A stretch of 64,000 bases of DNA from Selaginella moellendorffii (lineage: Eukaryota > Streptophyta > Lycopodiopsida > Selaginellales > Selaginellaceae): the NCBI RefSeq assembly GCF_000143415.4, contig NW_003314327.1, forward strand, positions 644,775 through 708,774. The letters run 5' to 3'. Below are positions 32,975-43,590 of this stretch, in pieces (the first letter of the stretch is position 1; each line of letters begins with the position of its first letter). A program made the position numbers and the translations under genes. The notes under the pieces are model-generated. The model did not search any database and was not told the DNA's origin. It saw nothing but the letters and a program-made list of their open reading frames with translations.

Positions 32975-34280
32975 CTCTGTAAACCCTAAAGAATGAACGA
33001 GTGAATCAATGTTCCAAATTATTTATATATTTCTGGTCAATTGTTGAAATGTTAAAATATTGAAATGTACAATAGAAATTTTAGGTTCATTCGAACTTCA
33101 ATATTCCCATTTTATTTAGGACTAATAAAGCCCAAAATTTTCTATGGGTTCAAACGAACTTCTAATTCTAGAAACAGTATTTTATTGTATAAATTGCATT
33201 AGAAAGATTCAAAAAATAGAAATTTCTCTGAACCATTGATACTTAAATTCATAAATTTCAAGTTCACCAAAGAATAACATTTTTCTGACTTAATATTTCC
33301 TTATAAGACTTATGGTTGATTATGTTAACTAGCATTGACTTAAGCTGAATTGAGCTCAATTCATAACTCAACTTTGGACCATCCCTGGATCAACAAGGGT
33401 AATCCCCAGTGCAGAGTGTGGAGCATGGATGATGGTGGCGAGCACCTTCTTGGATCTTACAGATGTCTACTGGGACGATTTTATGGCGTTCGAGTGCCTG
33501 CTGTGCCTTGCTGGACAGTGCTGCGATCGGTAAGTGGTTTTACATCTGTGGCAAGAGTGAGACGGTGGGGCAGCACAGTGTCGGCGAGGTGGTGTATTAC
33601 CGGAGGGCGGTTGTTTACCGCCCCTCGCTGGTCAGGCCGTCCGGTGGAGGCACTCTCGGGCTGGATCCCGAGGAGGAGGAGAGGCTGGCGGGGCACCCTT
33701 TTCTATTTATAAAATGTCTATAATTTTGTTATGAGGAGGTACAACTCCCAAAAGGGATAGGTGGGAGTTCTGGTAAAAAATTGTGCAAACTTGTAAAATA
33801 TATAAAAAGAAACATTTATGTGCTTAAATTGTTGTTACTCATAAAATAATATTTTGAATATAACCTTTTTTTTATGCATGGGCATCCATTGGTGCCCTGC
33901 AACAGAGGATCAAAGCAATTGGCTTTTGGGACAAGGTATACAAGGACATCTTCTTCTTGTGATTCAAGGTGTTTGTCCCGAACCTTGATGATAAACTTGT
34001 CAAAAAACCATCCATTTTTTTGAGCAACTTATTGCTTTAAACCCACTGGAACAAAAACATCCAAGACAGTATAAAACCTTAACCAAGCAAAGATAGTACC
34101 TTTTCTTTATTCAGATGCATGTGTCTGGATCATCGCGAAATTCTTCTAGAATCCTACAGCTGTAGTTTGTAGTTCAAACTTCAACACGTAGAACGTAAAC
34201 ATCAGATTAAAATAATTTTGTCATGGCCAAGCCTTCAGTCTCGCGGGGCTTGGATCAGTTTGGAAAGGAAACGTTTGGCA
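32975..34280. other. Mostly AT-rich gap with a GC-rich island
   Basis: 33000-33350 and 33720-34210 are AT-rich with no gene. 33400-33705 is a sharply GC-richer island with open frames in two phases but no recognisable protein; it may be a captured exon fragment. 33721-33880 is a copy of a dispersed repeat also present near 47340-47530 (shared words ATGAGGAGGTA, AAAAATTGTGCAA, AAAATATATAAAA). Confidence 0.6.
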
Positions 34281-36077
34281 ATGGAAATGTGGCTAGTGCT
34301 ACTTGCTGTTCTTGCGGGATCACTCCTCATCATTTGGTTCCAATGCTGTAGTTTCCTCGTGTACCACTTGTGGAGGCCCAAGGTTCTGGAGAAGGTCATG
34401 TCCGCCCAGGGGGTCACCGGGCCTCCCCAGAAGAATCTCCTCACGCAAATCTGGGAGCTCCCGGATATGGAGCAAGTAAGTCACGACATTGTTCCACACG
34501 CGATTCCACTCCACCATGCATGCTTGCAAAAATACGGTAAAAGATCGATCCATCGATCTCTCTCTTCTCTCTCTGAAATCATTCTCTCGCAGGACCGCTA
34601 CACATGAATTGGTGGCGCGTGGAGCCTCGGGTGGAACTTGCGGATATCGATCTCATGCGCAAGGCACTCCTCAAAGGTCCGGAGTTTTTCGGGAAATCGC
34701 CTGTTCTCGGGATGATGGCCGACGACATTTTCGGTGGTGGTGTCTTTGACGCCAGCGGACGAGACTGGGTGGAGCAAAGGCGCGTTGTGGTGCCTGTGTT
34801 TCACGCTGACAAGATCAAGGTCTCCACCTTCAAAACAGTCATAGATCTAGAGTGTGATTATCCAGATCTTTACAGGGAATGGTGAGAACCATGTACGAGA
34901 ACACACAAAACTTCCTGGAGAACTGGGAGACGCTGGTTCGAAATGGCGGAACTGGAGAGAAAGCTCTCGACGTTTTCCCCGAGTTTGTGGAGCTCACAGC
35001 GCTCATCATTGGGCAAGCCGCGTTTGGGACCAGTTCCAGCACCTCCATAGCCATTGTCAAGCTCCTGCGTCTCTTGTTTGCTTTGCAATCGCAGCAAGTC
35101 AGATATGTGTGGATGTTTCCATTCATCAGGTAAGTCAACGTTTATGAGATTATTTCATACTCCATCCTCCCATGGCAGGAGTCTACCATTCCTTCCCATG
35201 AATCGCGAGAGATGGAGAATCAAGAGAGAAATCCATCGTTTGCTCCATGTGGAGATTGATTCGCGACGGGCTTTCACGCGGGAGAACTGTGCTGCCTCTC
35301 ACGGGAGTGACTTGCTCGGTACGATGCTCGACAGCAACTGGGACGACGAGCTTATCATCACCGAGAGCAAGACCTTCTACACAACCGGGCACATGTCCCT
35401 CACTTCGTTATACTCGTGGGTGATGCTGCTGCTGGCCGTGAATCCAGAATGGCAGGAGAAAGCCCGAGTGGAAGTTTTGGAACTTGTCGCGAGAGAGGGG
35501 CCCCTGGACAACGCAAAAGCGCTAGACAAGCTCAAGCTGGTCCGTTGTTTCTAGAAAAGACAATACTGCTCTCATCACTATGCTATTGTCTTTCATGCAG
35601 GTTGAGATGACAATCATGGAAACGCTGCGACTCTATCCTGCGTTCCTAATCATTCCTCGAGTAGCGCTCAGAGATTGCTACGTCGACCACATCTTCATAC
35701 CAAAAGGGCTGGCAGTATCCGTGCACAATACCGTGATACAACACAGTGCCGAGATGTGGGGAGAGGACGCAAACGAGTTTAATCCCGGTCGCTTTGCAAA
35801 TGGAAGCCTGGCAGCGAGCAAGCATCCCATGGCTTTCATGCCATTCTCGTTTGGACCGCGGGCTTGCGTTGGTCGGGCGTATTCTCAGGTCCAGGCCAAG
35901 GTCGTTGTGGCCTCCCTGTTGCAGCGATTCAGGTGGAGCTTGTCACCTGATTATCGTCACAACCCCATGGCTGCTGGGACTTTGCTCCCCAAGAACGGAG
36001 TTCCCATTGTCCTGAAGCTGCTGGATTCCAAAACCATCGTTTCAAATGAAGGCAACCGGAGAGAGATCCTAACCTGA
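34281..36077 (+). CDS. Cytochrome P450, CYP72-clan type
   Basis: Five exons (34281-34536, 34593-34819, 34876-35129, 35179-35539, 35601-36077) give 524 residues with no stop, a normal P450 length. An N-terminal membrane anchor (WLVLLAVLAGSLLIIW) indicates the ER. The K-helix ETLRLYP and the haem-binding loop FSFGPRACVG are present; the PERF-like region is FNPGRF. The I-helix, normally AGxDT/ETT, reads TGHMSLTSL, so the acid-alcohol pair used in oxygen activation is missing. The clan call rests on the hydrophobic N-terminus, GPLHMNWW-type and PEWQEKAR motifs. The substrate cannot be inferred. Three broken copies lie downstream (36515, 38090 and 41200). Confidence 0.88.
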
Positions 36078-36514
36078 ATTGATGATCAACTCGTTTTTAC
36101 TGTTTTCATTCAAGAAGAAGATGTCCTCGCGGGCCTCCGTCAAATACCCGACTGCTTTAATCCTCAGGTTCCGAATCCTCCGTATTTCTAGAAATTCTAG
36201 CTGCTCCTCCTTGTGCCCCGCCGCCTCCTCCATCCTGAGAGCGCCTCCACCAGCGGGCCTGACCCCTGGATTGTAATGAACGTTGTCCCCTGTCCTCTCT
36301 CGTGCCGCAGCCACTCTTGTTAATTCTCCCCACGGATGTAAAACCACTCGCCGCGATCCAGGTCGTCAAAAATGCTATTGTAACGATCGCGGCACTGCCC
36401 GGCAAGGCATAGGAGATTGCCTTCCGCATGGCACTCCATCGCTTCACAGTAAACATCCGTAAAATCCAAGATGGTGCTCGCAACACCTCACGGTAGTGGC
36501 CACGATCTTCCAGG

Positions 36515-37519
36515 GGCATCCGTTCCACGCTGACAAGATCAAAGGTCTCGACTTTCGAATCAGTCTAGATCTAGAGTTCCAGATCTTTGCAGGAATGGTG
36601 GCAACCATGTCCAGGCACACGCAAAGCTGACAACTGGGAGACGCTGGTTCGAAATGCTGGCACCGGAGAGAAAACTCTCAATGATCTTCCTGTGTGAAGC
36701 TCGAACAAGCCGGGTTTGGGGCCAGTTTTAGCACCTCGATAGCCACTGTCAAGCTCCTGCGTCTATTGCTGGCTTTGCAACGGCGGCAAGCCAGGGATTC
36801 ATCAGGTAAGTTCACGTTCTTATATATAAACAAAACTTCATGAGTCTACTATTTCTTCCTCTGAATCGCAAGAGATGTGTGGAGATTGGTTCCCGGCGGG
36901 CTCTCACGGGGAGTGACTTGCTCGGCACGATGCTTGACAGCAACTGGGACGACGAGCTTACCATCGCGGAGAGCACGACCTTCTACACAACCAGGAACGC
37001 CTCGCTCACTTTGTTATACTCGTGGGTGATGCTGCTCCTGGCCTGCAGGAGAAAGCCCGCGTGGGAGTTTTCGCGAGAGGGAAGCACTAGAACAATACAA
37101 AAGACAATAGTGTTCTCAGCATTATACTATTGTCTTTCACGCAGGTGGAAACGCTGCGACTTCACCCTCCAATAGCGATCATCCCTCGAGTGGCACTCAA
37201 GGATTGCTACGTTGACCACCTCTTCATTCCAAAAGGGCCGGCAGTATCCGTGCACAATACCGTGATACAACACAGTCCCGGACTTTATTCTCGATCGCTT
37301 TGCAAATGGGAGCCTGGCGGCGTGCAAGCATCCCTCGAGTTTCATGCCATTCTCGTTTCGAGCACGAGCTTGCATCGGCAGACCAAGATCGTCATGGCTT
37401 CCCTGTTGCAGCGATTCCAGTGGAGTGATTATCGTCATAACCCCATAGTTTCCGGGGCTTTGGTTCCCAAGAACGGAGTTTTAATTGTATTGGCGCTGCT
37501 TGGCGCTAAAGAAGATTAG
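36515..37519 (+). pseudogene. P450 pseudogene A
   Basis: A decayed copy of the gene at 34281: it begins in the sequence matching the second exon (FHADKIK), runs through the equivalents of exons 3-5 with frameshifts, has an I-helix region reading TTRNASLTLLYS, keeps ETLRLHPP but has lost the haem-binding cysteine loop, and ends ALLGAKED. Confidence 0.85.
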
Positions 37520-38089
37520 TTCTTGGAGTTTCTTCTTGTCCAATATGCCAATCTTGATTCGCGGAAAATACTAAACTGTGGTTGGCACATCATAGCCAGG
37601 AAGTCGGCACTGGAGCGACATCTCATCCTCTCTCCTTGAGTGACATCTCATCCTCTCTCCTTGGCCTTTAATATTGTCAATTTGGATAGTTTATAGATTG
37701 CTCTGTGCAAATTGTTAGTATCTTACATTGTTACAGACACTTACAGATCGGTCCATGCGTTTTTTCTTTTTCTTTTTCTTTTTCTTTTTTCCTGAAGAAG
37801 GAAAACGTCTGTCAGTGGTGAGGGAATAAAACGAGTATGAGCAACAACAAGCTCCGGAGAGAGCGCGGAGCGCAGCCAGTCGCGGTTCTGGACGAGGGTC
37901 TGTGGCGCTAGGAGAGCTCTTACTCCTGGAGGAGCTTTTAGACTCGTGCTACTTCCCCCATCTCGACAGTATCAGGAGGCGAACGATTGAGAAACATAGC
38001 GATGCAAATGCGGCAACGACAAGCATGAAAGCAAACGCTTTACTGGGTAGGTTGAGAAGCTTTTGCATTTTCTTGAGTGCCGTGTAAGG
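37520..38089 (-). repeat. Left arm of an inverted duplication
   Basis: Reverse complement of about 40690-41215. It contains an inverted copy of the last exon of the membrane-protein gene (37895-38085, minus sense; the frame SKAFAFMLVVAAFASLCFSIVGLL is recognisable) and a CTTTTT-rich tract at about 37757-37790. Confidence 0.82.
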
Positions 38090-38525
38090 GAAGCACTAGA
38101 ACAGCTCAAGGTATAATACAAAAGACAATAGTGTTCTCGGCATTATACTATTGTCTTTCACGCAGGTGGAAACGCTGCGACTTCACCCTCCAATAGCGAT
38201 CATCCCTCGATTGGCACTCAAGGATTGCTACGTTGACCACCTCTTCATTCCAAAAGGGCCGGCAGTATCCGTGCACAACACCGTGATACAACACAGTCCC
38301 GGACTTTATTCCCGATCGCTTTGCAAATGGGAGCTTGGCAGCGTGCAAGCATCCCTTGCGTTTCACGCCATTCTCGTTTGGAGCGCGAGCTTGCGTTGCG
38401 TTGCGTCAAGTCCAGGCCGCTGCAGCGATTCCTTGTCACCTGATTATCGTCACAACCCCATAGTTGCCGCGACTTTGGTTCCCAAGAACGGAGTTCCAGT
38501 CGTATTGACGCTGCTCCACTCTTAA
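38090..38525 (+). pseudogene. P450 pseudogene B (last exon only)
   Basis: Matches the final exon of the P450: ETLRLHPP, CYVDHLFIPKGPAVSVHN, then a deletion around the haem loop (SLRCVAS in place of FxxGxRxCxG) and the DYRHNPIVAATLVPKNGV end. It abuts the inverted copy of the membrane-protein exon. Confidence 0.83.
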
Positions 38526-38629
38526 ACTTGATCCTCTTGATGACCTTGGCTCAAAGTTAGAAGATGGCAAGACCTGGGATCTGCATTAATGTACAAGTTC
38601 AAAAGCAAAAAATAAACAATTTGCCGGTA

Positions 38630-39801
38630 CTATCTGTTGATGGGTGTGTGAAGACGGTCTTCGATTTCCCTCACCGCTGCCACGGACATCACCAGAGTGT
38701 CGTGCAATAAAATGCTGTAAACGTTCAATCCCTGCACGAAAGAAACTTTGTTTTCTCCGAAAGAATCTGGAAGGGACGGCATAACGCACCTTTGCTGGAA
38801 TGACGTTAACTTCCTTGACATTTCGGCATGCGAGCGTGATCTCTCGCCCCATCTTCTCCACACCATCCACAATCAGCACTCTCCGGCAGCCCAAGTTTGG
38901 AACGAGCTTCATGAGCTGTCGCGTTTTGTGAGTTGGAAGATCAACATTGTCGAATAGCATCAGCTGCGAGTCACACACCAAGCCATATGAGTCCAAGGAG
39001 AAAGGAAGAAACCGTTTTTTCCAACCTTGCGCTCAGCCACCCGTGCGGACAGAGCGATTTTCAATCCGAGCCTTCGAACTTTCTTGTTGAGTTTGTACTC
39101 GTAGCTTCTCGGCTTGGGACCGTGTGCCACTCCTCCACCTCTAAACTGAAAATACACACGAAGGGAATGACAACTCAAAGCTGGAATAAGAAAGACTCAC
39201 TTGAGGTGCTCGCCTGCTACCATGCCGAGCTTTTCCTGTCCCTTTTTGCTTGTTTATCTTCCTCGTTGAGCCCGCCACTTCGCCTCTAGTCTTCGTACTG
39301 TGGGTTCCCTGTAAGAAGAAAGGAGGAAGAACGAAGAAAACGCGTAAGAACCAGGCAGAACTAACAGGAAGCAAAGGAAGAACAAGAGAAGTAGAGAAGG
39401 AAAGTTTTAGAAGCTGACCTTACGTCTCTTAGCTCTCTGCCACTTGACGACATGATGAACGATATCTTTGCGTATTGGAACGTCGAAAATGTCCCCAGCG
39501 ATAGTCACAGTCCCTTTGTCCTCTTGCTCCCAATTCGTGACTGGCAGCACTACATCTCTCATTTCTCCTGGATAAAAGAAGAAATTACAGCGCAGAGATC
39601 CATCGCGAACGATCGAAGTGCCACATTCTTTACCTCGCGTCGCAGCGACAATGTGCCTGGATTGGATCCATTTGCAGCAATGCTGGCCGAAGGAAGAGGA
39701 CGAGGAGGTGGAGGAGGAGCGCAACACCGTCTGGAGAATGCGGAATCCGTGAGTGATCGCGGCGAGAGGGAAGAGCTTACCGAGAGCAAGGCGCGGAACA
39801 T
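38630..39801 (-). CDS. RPL4: Mitochondrial 50S-type ribosomal protein uL4 (L4)
   Basis: Seven exons on the minus strand (39801-39781, 39730-39634, 39567-39419, 39308-39201, 39145-39026, 38963-38790, 38731-38630) give 256 residues. After a Ser/Arg-rich targeting peptide, the family blocks appear in order: [77 protein letters not shown] and the C-terminal [16 protein letters not shown] with HTPINR. The C-terminal signature fits the mitochondrial rather than the plastid protein. It binds 23S-type rRNA and lines the peptide exit tunnel. Its start codon is 52 bp from that of the divergent gene at 39854. Confidence 0.9.
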
Positions 39802-39853
39802 TACGCCCTAGAAATCTCCTCTAAAACCCTAAAGCCCGGGGGGGTTTTTGGCT
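39802..39853. promoter_or_regulatory. 52-bp bidirectional promoter/5' leader with telo-box
   Basis: The whole space between two divergent ATGs. It contains AAACCCTAAA at 39824-39833, a telo-box, an element known from plant ribosomal-protein and other translation-related promoters, and a G run. Confidence 0.65.
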
Positions 39854-40835
39854 ATGGCGGCATTGATTTTGCTCGCTCCCTCCCCTCTCTCCTCTCGATT
39901 CTACTCCACATTGCAATGCGGGCATTCTTTGACGCGCCAACGCCTAGCGCTTGCTGGATCGCATCCGATCACAGCGCGATTTTGCGTCGCTGGTGCTGAA
40001 TCGGGAATGCCGGAACAAGAAGATCAACCAGGAGCGCCGGCTGGAGGGATCGATCCACAGCAGCAATTGCCACAGGGATCCAATCTCTGGCAGGTAACGA
40101 TTTCTTTTCATTTGTCTCAAGTCTCTTTTGAGCTAGAGTTTATTTCTTCGTTCTCCCATTTGTTCTTCGTCCATAGCTAGAGCTACACTCTTCTTTCGTC
40201 GTCCATAGCTAGAGCTACACTCGTCTTTCGTCGTCCATAGCTAAAACTTCTTTCTTTGTAGTCTTTGAGTCTACAAACTTTGATTTTCTTGGCTACTTGT
40301 AATCTAGAATATCTTTGCTCTTTGTACGTTCTTTGTTGCTAGACATTCTTTTTATATAGAGATTTAACGCACGATTGAACAGATGGACGCGACAGCATTG
40401 CGAGCAAAAGTAGCGGCGCTGGGATTATCCGCAGTTCTTGCCTATGGTCTCTTTGATGGAATCACATACACGACGTTCTTTGTTCTAGCTTTCCTTGGAT
40501 ACGAGAAGAGCACAGGACAAAATCCAGCCGCCAACCTCAAAGCACTGCTCGGCGTAAGAGTTTCTTCCTTGCATTTTCTAAGCTCTTAGCTACAATCTTC
40601 TATGCTTTCGTTCCAGATCGTTGTGCTAATGTGGACTGGGAACAACGTCACGAGACCATTCCGAGTTGCCGGAGCAGCGGCATTGGCACCACTTCTCGAC
40701 CGGGCACTCAAGAAAATGCAAAAGCTTCTCAACTTACCCAGTAAAGCGTTTGCTTTCATGCTTGTCGTTGCGGCATTTGCATCGCTGTGTTTCTCGATCG
40801 TTGGCCTCCTGATACTGTCGAGATGGGGAAAGTAG
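39854..40835 (+). CDS. Predicted organellar (plastid-type) membrane protein, conserved in plants, function unknown
   Basis: Three exons (39854-40093, 40383-40553, 40617-40835) give 209 residues. Exon 1 encodes a Ser/Arg/Leu-rich, acid-poor leader like a transit peptide, then a Pro/Gln-rich stretch. Exons 2-3 encode a compact hydrophobic domain: SAVLAYGLFDGITYTTFFVL, GIVVLMWTGNNVTRPFRVAG and FAFMLVVAAFASLCFSIVG, i.e. about three membrane segments, with the conserved-looking GYEKSTGQNPAANLKALLG loop. I recognise it as a plant-conserved protein but cannot name a function. Its last exon is duplicated in inverted orientation at 37895-38085. Confidence 0.75.
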
Positions 40836-41215
40836 CACGAGTCTAAAAGCTCCTCCAGCGGTGAGAGCTCTCCTACTTGTTTCATTCCCTCACCACTGAC
40901 AGACGTTTTCTTTCTTCAGGAAAAAGAAAAAAAAGAAAAAGAAAAACAAGAAAAAACGCACCGACCGATCTGTAAGTGTCTGTAACAATGTAAGATACTA
41001 ACAATTTGCGCAGAGCAATCTATAAACTATCCAAACTGACAATATTAAAGGCCAAGGAGAGAGGATGAGATGTCACTCAAGGAGAGAGGATGAGATGTCG
41101 CTCCAGTGCTGACTTCCTGGCTATGATGTGCCAACAACAGTTTAGTATTTTCCGAGCGAATCAAGACTGGCATATTGGACAAGAAGAAACTCCAAGAACT
41201 AATCTTCTTTAGCGC
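40690..41215 (+). repeat. Right arm of an inverted duplication
   Basis: Matches 37520-38089 in reverse complement. It spans the last exon of the membrane-protein gene and its 3' flank up to the start of P450 pseudogene C. Confidence 0.82.
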
Positions 41216-42000
41216 CAACCAGGGTTATGACGATAATCAGGTGACATGCTCCACCGGAATCGCTGCAACAGGGAAGCCACGACGATCTTGGCCTGGACTT
41301 GGGAGTAAACTCGGCCGATGCAAGCTCGCGCTCCAAACGAGAATGGCATGAAAGCCATGGGATGCTTGCACGCTGCCACGCTCCCATTTGCAAAGCGATC
41401 GGGATTAAACTCGTTTGCGTCCTCTCCCCACATCTCGGCACTGTGTTGTATCACGGTATTGTGCACGGATACTGCCAGCCCTTTTGGTATGAAGAGGTGG
41501 TCGACGTAGCAATCTTTGAGCGCTACTCTAGGGATGATTGAGATCGGAGGATAGATCGCAAAATCAAATGGGACGGCCATTGATTCCTCGTCCCAGTTGC
41601 TGTCGAGCATCGTGCCGAGCAAGTCACTTCCGTGAGAGGCAGCATTGGTTTTGCGCGTGTGAGCTCGACGGGAATCAATGGCCGCACGGAGCAAGCGATG
41701 GATTTCTCTCTTGGTTCTCCATCTCTCCCGATTCAGAGGAAGAAATGGGAGACTCCTGCCATGGAGGATGGAGTTTTGTCTTAATGAAATGATCTAACAA
41801 AGCTTACCTGATGAATGGAAATACCCATACATATTTGGCTTGCCGCGCTTGCAAAGCCAGCAAGAGACGCAGGAGCTTGACAATGGCTATGGAGGTGCTA
41901 GAACTGGCCCCAAACCCAGCTTGCCCGATGATGCGTGCTGTGAGATCCACAAACTCGGGAAAAACATCGAGAGTTTTCTCTCGAAGTTTGCTGTTGACAA
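41200..42000 (-). pseudogene. P450 pseudogene C
   Basis: Minus strand. Exon-3-like sequence at about 41820-42000, then ASHGSDLLGTMLDSNWDEE fused directly to YPPISIIPRVALKDC: the I-helix and the ETLR K-helix are deleted. The haem loop FSFGARACIG is intact. It lacks the N-terminal exons. Confidence 0.85.
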
Positions 42001-42073
42001 GAATATTTTAAGAATATTCTGCCACACTAAAAGATTTTAGTGGTAATATTTTTATTAAATAAATATTTTAAAC

Positions 42074-43590
42074 TGTGAGGGCCAAGTGTACGGCTATAAT
42101 GCTGTATACTAATATTAGCGTAATGGAATTTTAGTAGCCGTTAGATTGGTTTCAATCCAAACCGCTCATTCCTGTATATAAATTAAAGTCTTTGGGCTAA
42201 TTAATATGCACATTTTCTGTATTCTTTTTTCATATTCCAAACACTCACATTGGTGGAAATGAAAGGCACCTTTGAGTGTCCTTGAGGAGTGTTTGGATTT
42301 GGGATTTTAGTTTAGTTATATTTTTTGCATTGTCTAGATTTAACTTTTTCCATTTCCTTTCTTTTGTTCTTTCTTTTCAGGATTTTAGTTAAATCTAGCT
42401 TTTTGTATTGTCTAAATTTACCATTTCCTTTTAGCTTTTTGTTATTTCTCTTCTTTTGCTCTTTCTTCGTTTAGCTTCATGGCAGATCAATAATTTCTTC
42501 CTTTGACTTTGGAGCAGTAGTTGGTACAATTGCTTGATGCTATGTGCTTGCAATTGAACAACTAAACTCAGTTGATAGCGGCATTCACGGCACATGGTAG
42601 AACTCCTCCTACTTTTGGTGCCAATCTTCGTGTTCAGTCGGAGTTCTTTTGCAGGAATCTTGGGGATGATGTGTACCATTAATTCGATCACTTCACAATG
42701 ATTTCCACATATCATTCTTGGGATGATGCTTGATGTTTGTGTGAGTTTCCCACGTGTCTCCAAATGACAGTGTTGCAATGGTACAATGGTTTGAGCATAG
42801 CCACTTGTGGGGATTGGAGTGTTCTCACGGATGTCTTCAAACGCGCTTTTAGACATGCCGATGATTATGATGATGCATTCTAACAATTGCATCGTCTTCG
42901 CCAAGGGCCATCTGAGTTAGTGATGCAATTTGGTGTTCGTTTCCGAAGTTTTTTGTTTTGTGTGGAGTCAAATATATCGGAGCGGACCAAGCTAGGAATG
43001 TTGTGGTTAGCATTTTGTCAAAATCTTGTCGGACTTGTGCATGCACTTGCTCTTGCCACCCTTGATAATGCTCTTCGCTTGGCACAACATTATAAGACGT
43101 CACCTCTTCCACTTCTCGCTGCACGTCTTTTAGCCGCCACTCTTGACGATGCTTTTCGCTTGGCACAACGTTATGAGACATCACCTCTTCCACTTCTTGC
43201 TGCACGTCCTTCAGCTCCACTTCCTATGGGTGATAGTCCTGTTCTAATGGAGGTTGATGCTACTGTTGCTTGACTCCAAGGACAAGGGTGAGAACGTGGT
43301 CGTGGCCGCGATGTTTGCTGCTAGGCATATGATGAAGTTGGTCATACTTATAGGTGTTGTCGGTGTTTTCCGGATTGGCGACCTTCATTTCCTGGGTGGA
43401 GACCTTGGCGTTAGCAACGTCCTGTTGGTGCTGCTGCAGTGGAAGGTTTGGACACTAAGATACATCTGGGAAATGAGGAGTCGCGTAATAACAGAGGGAC
43501 CTTGCGTGAATAAATCAGTGATCCCTCCATTTTTCTTTTGGGAGCATCATTAAGGGGTTCACTCGGTACCGATTCATCTAGTGCTTACTT
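42074..43590 (+). mobile_element. Truncated Ty3/gypsy copy: LTR plus gag
   Basis: A 176-bp LTR (42074-42249, TGTGAG...CTCACA), leader, and a gag relic from ATG near 42480 to about 43330 with several stops and a local duplication of the TLDDAFRLAQRYETS segment (43056-43190). The sequence follows the 1173 element to its position 2620 and then ends; there is no pol. It shares an in-frame TAG early in gag with the 1580 copy. Confidence 0.88.
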
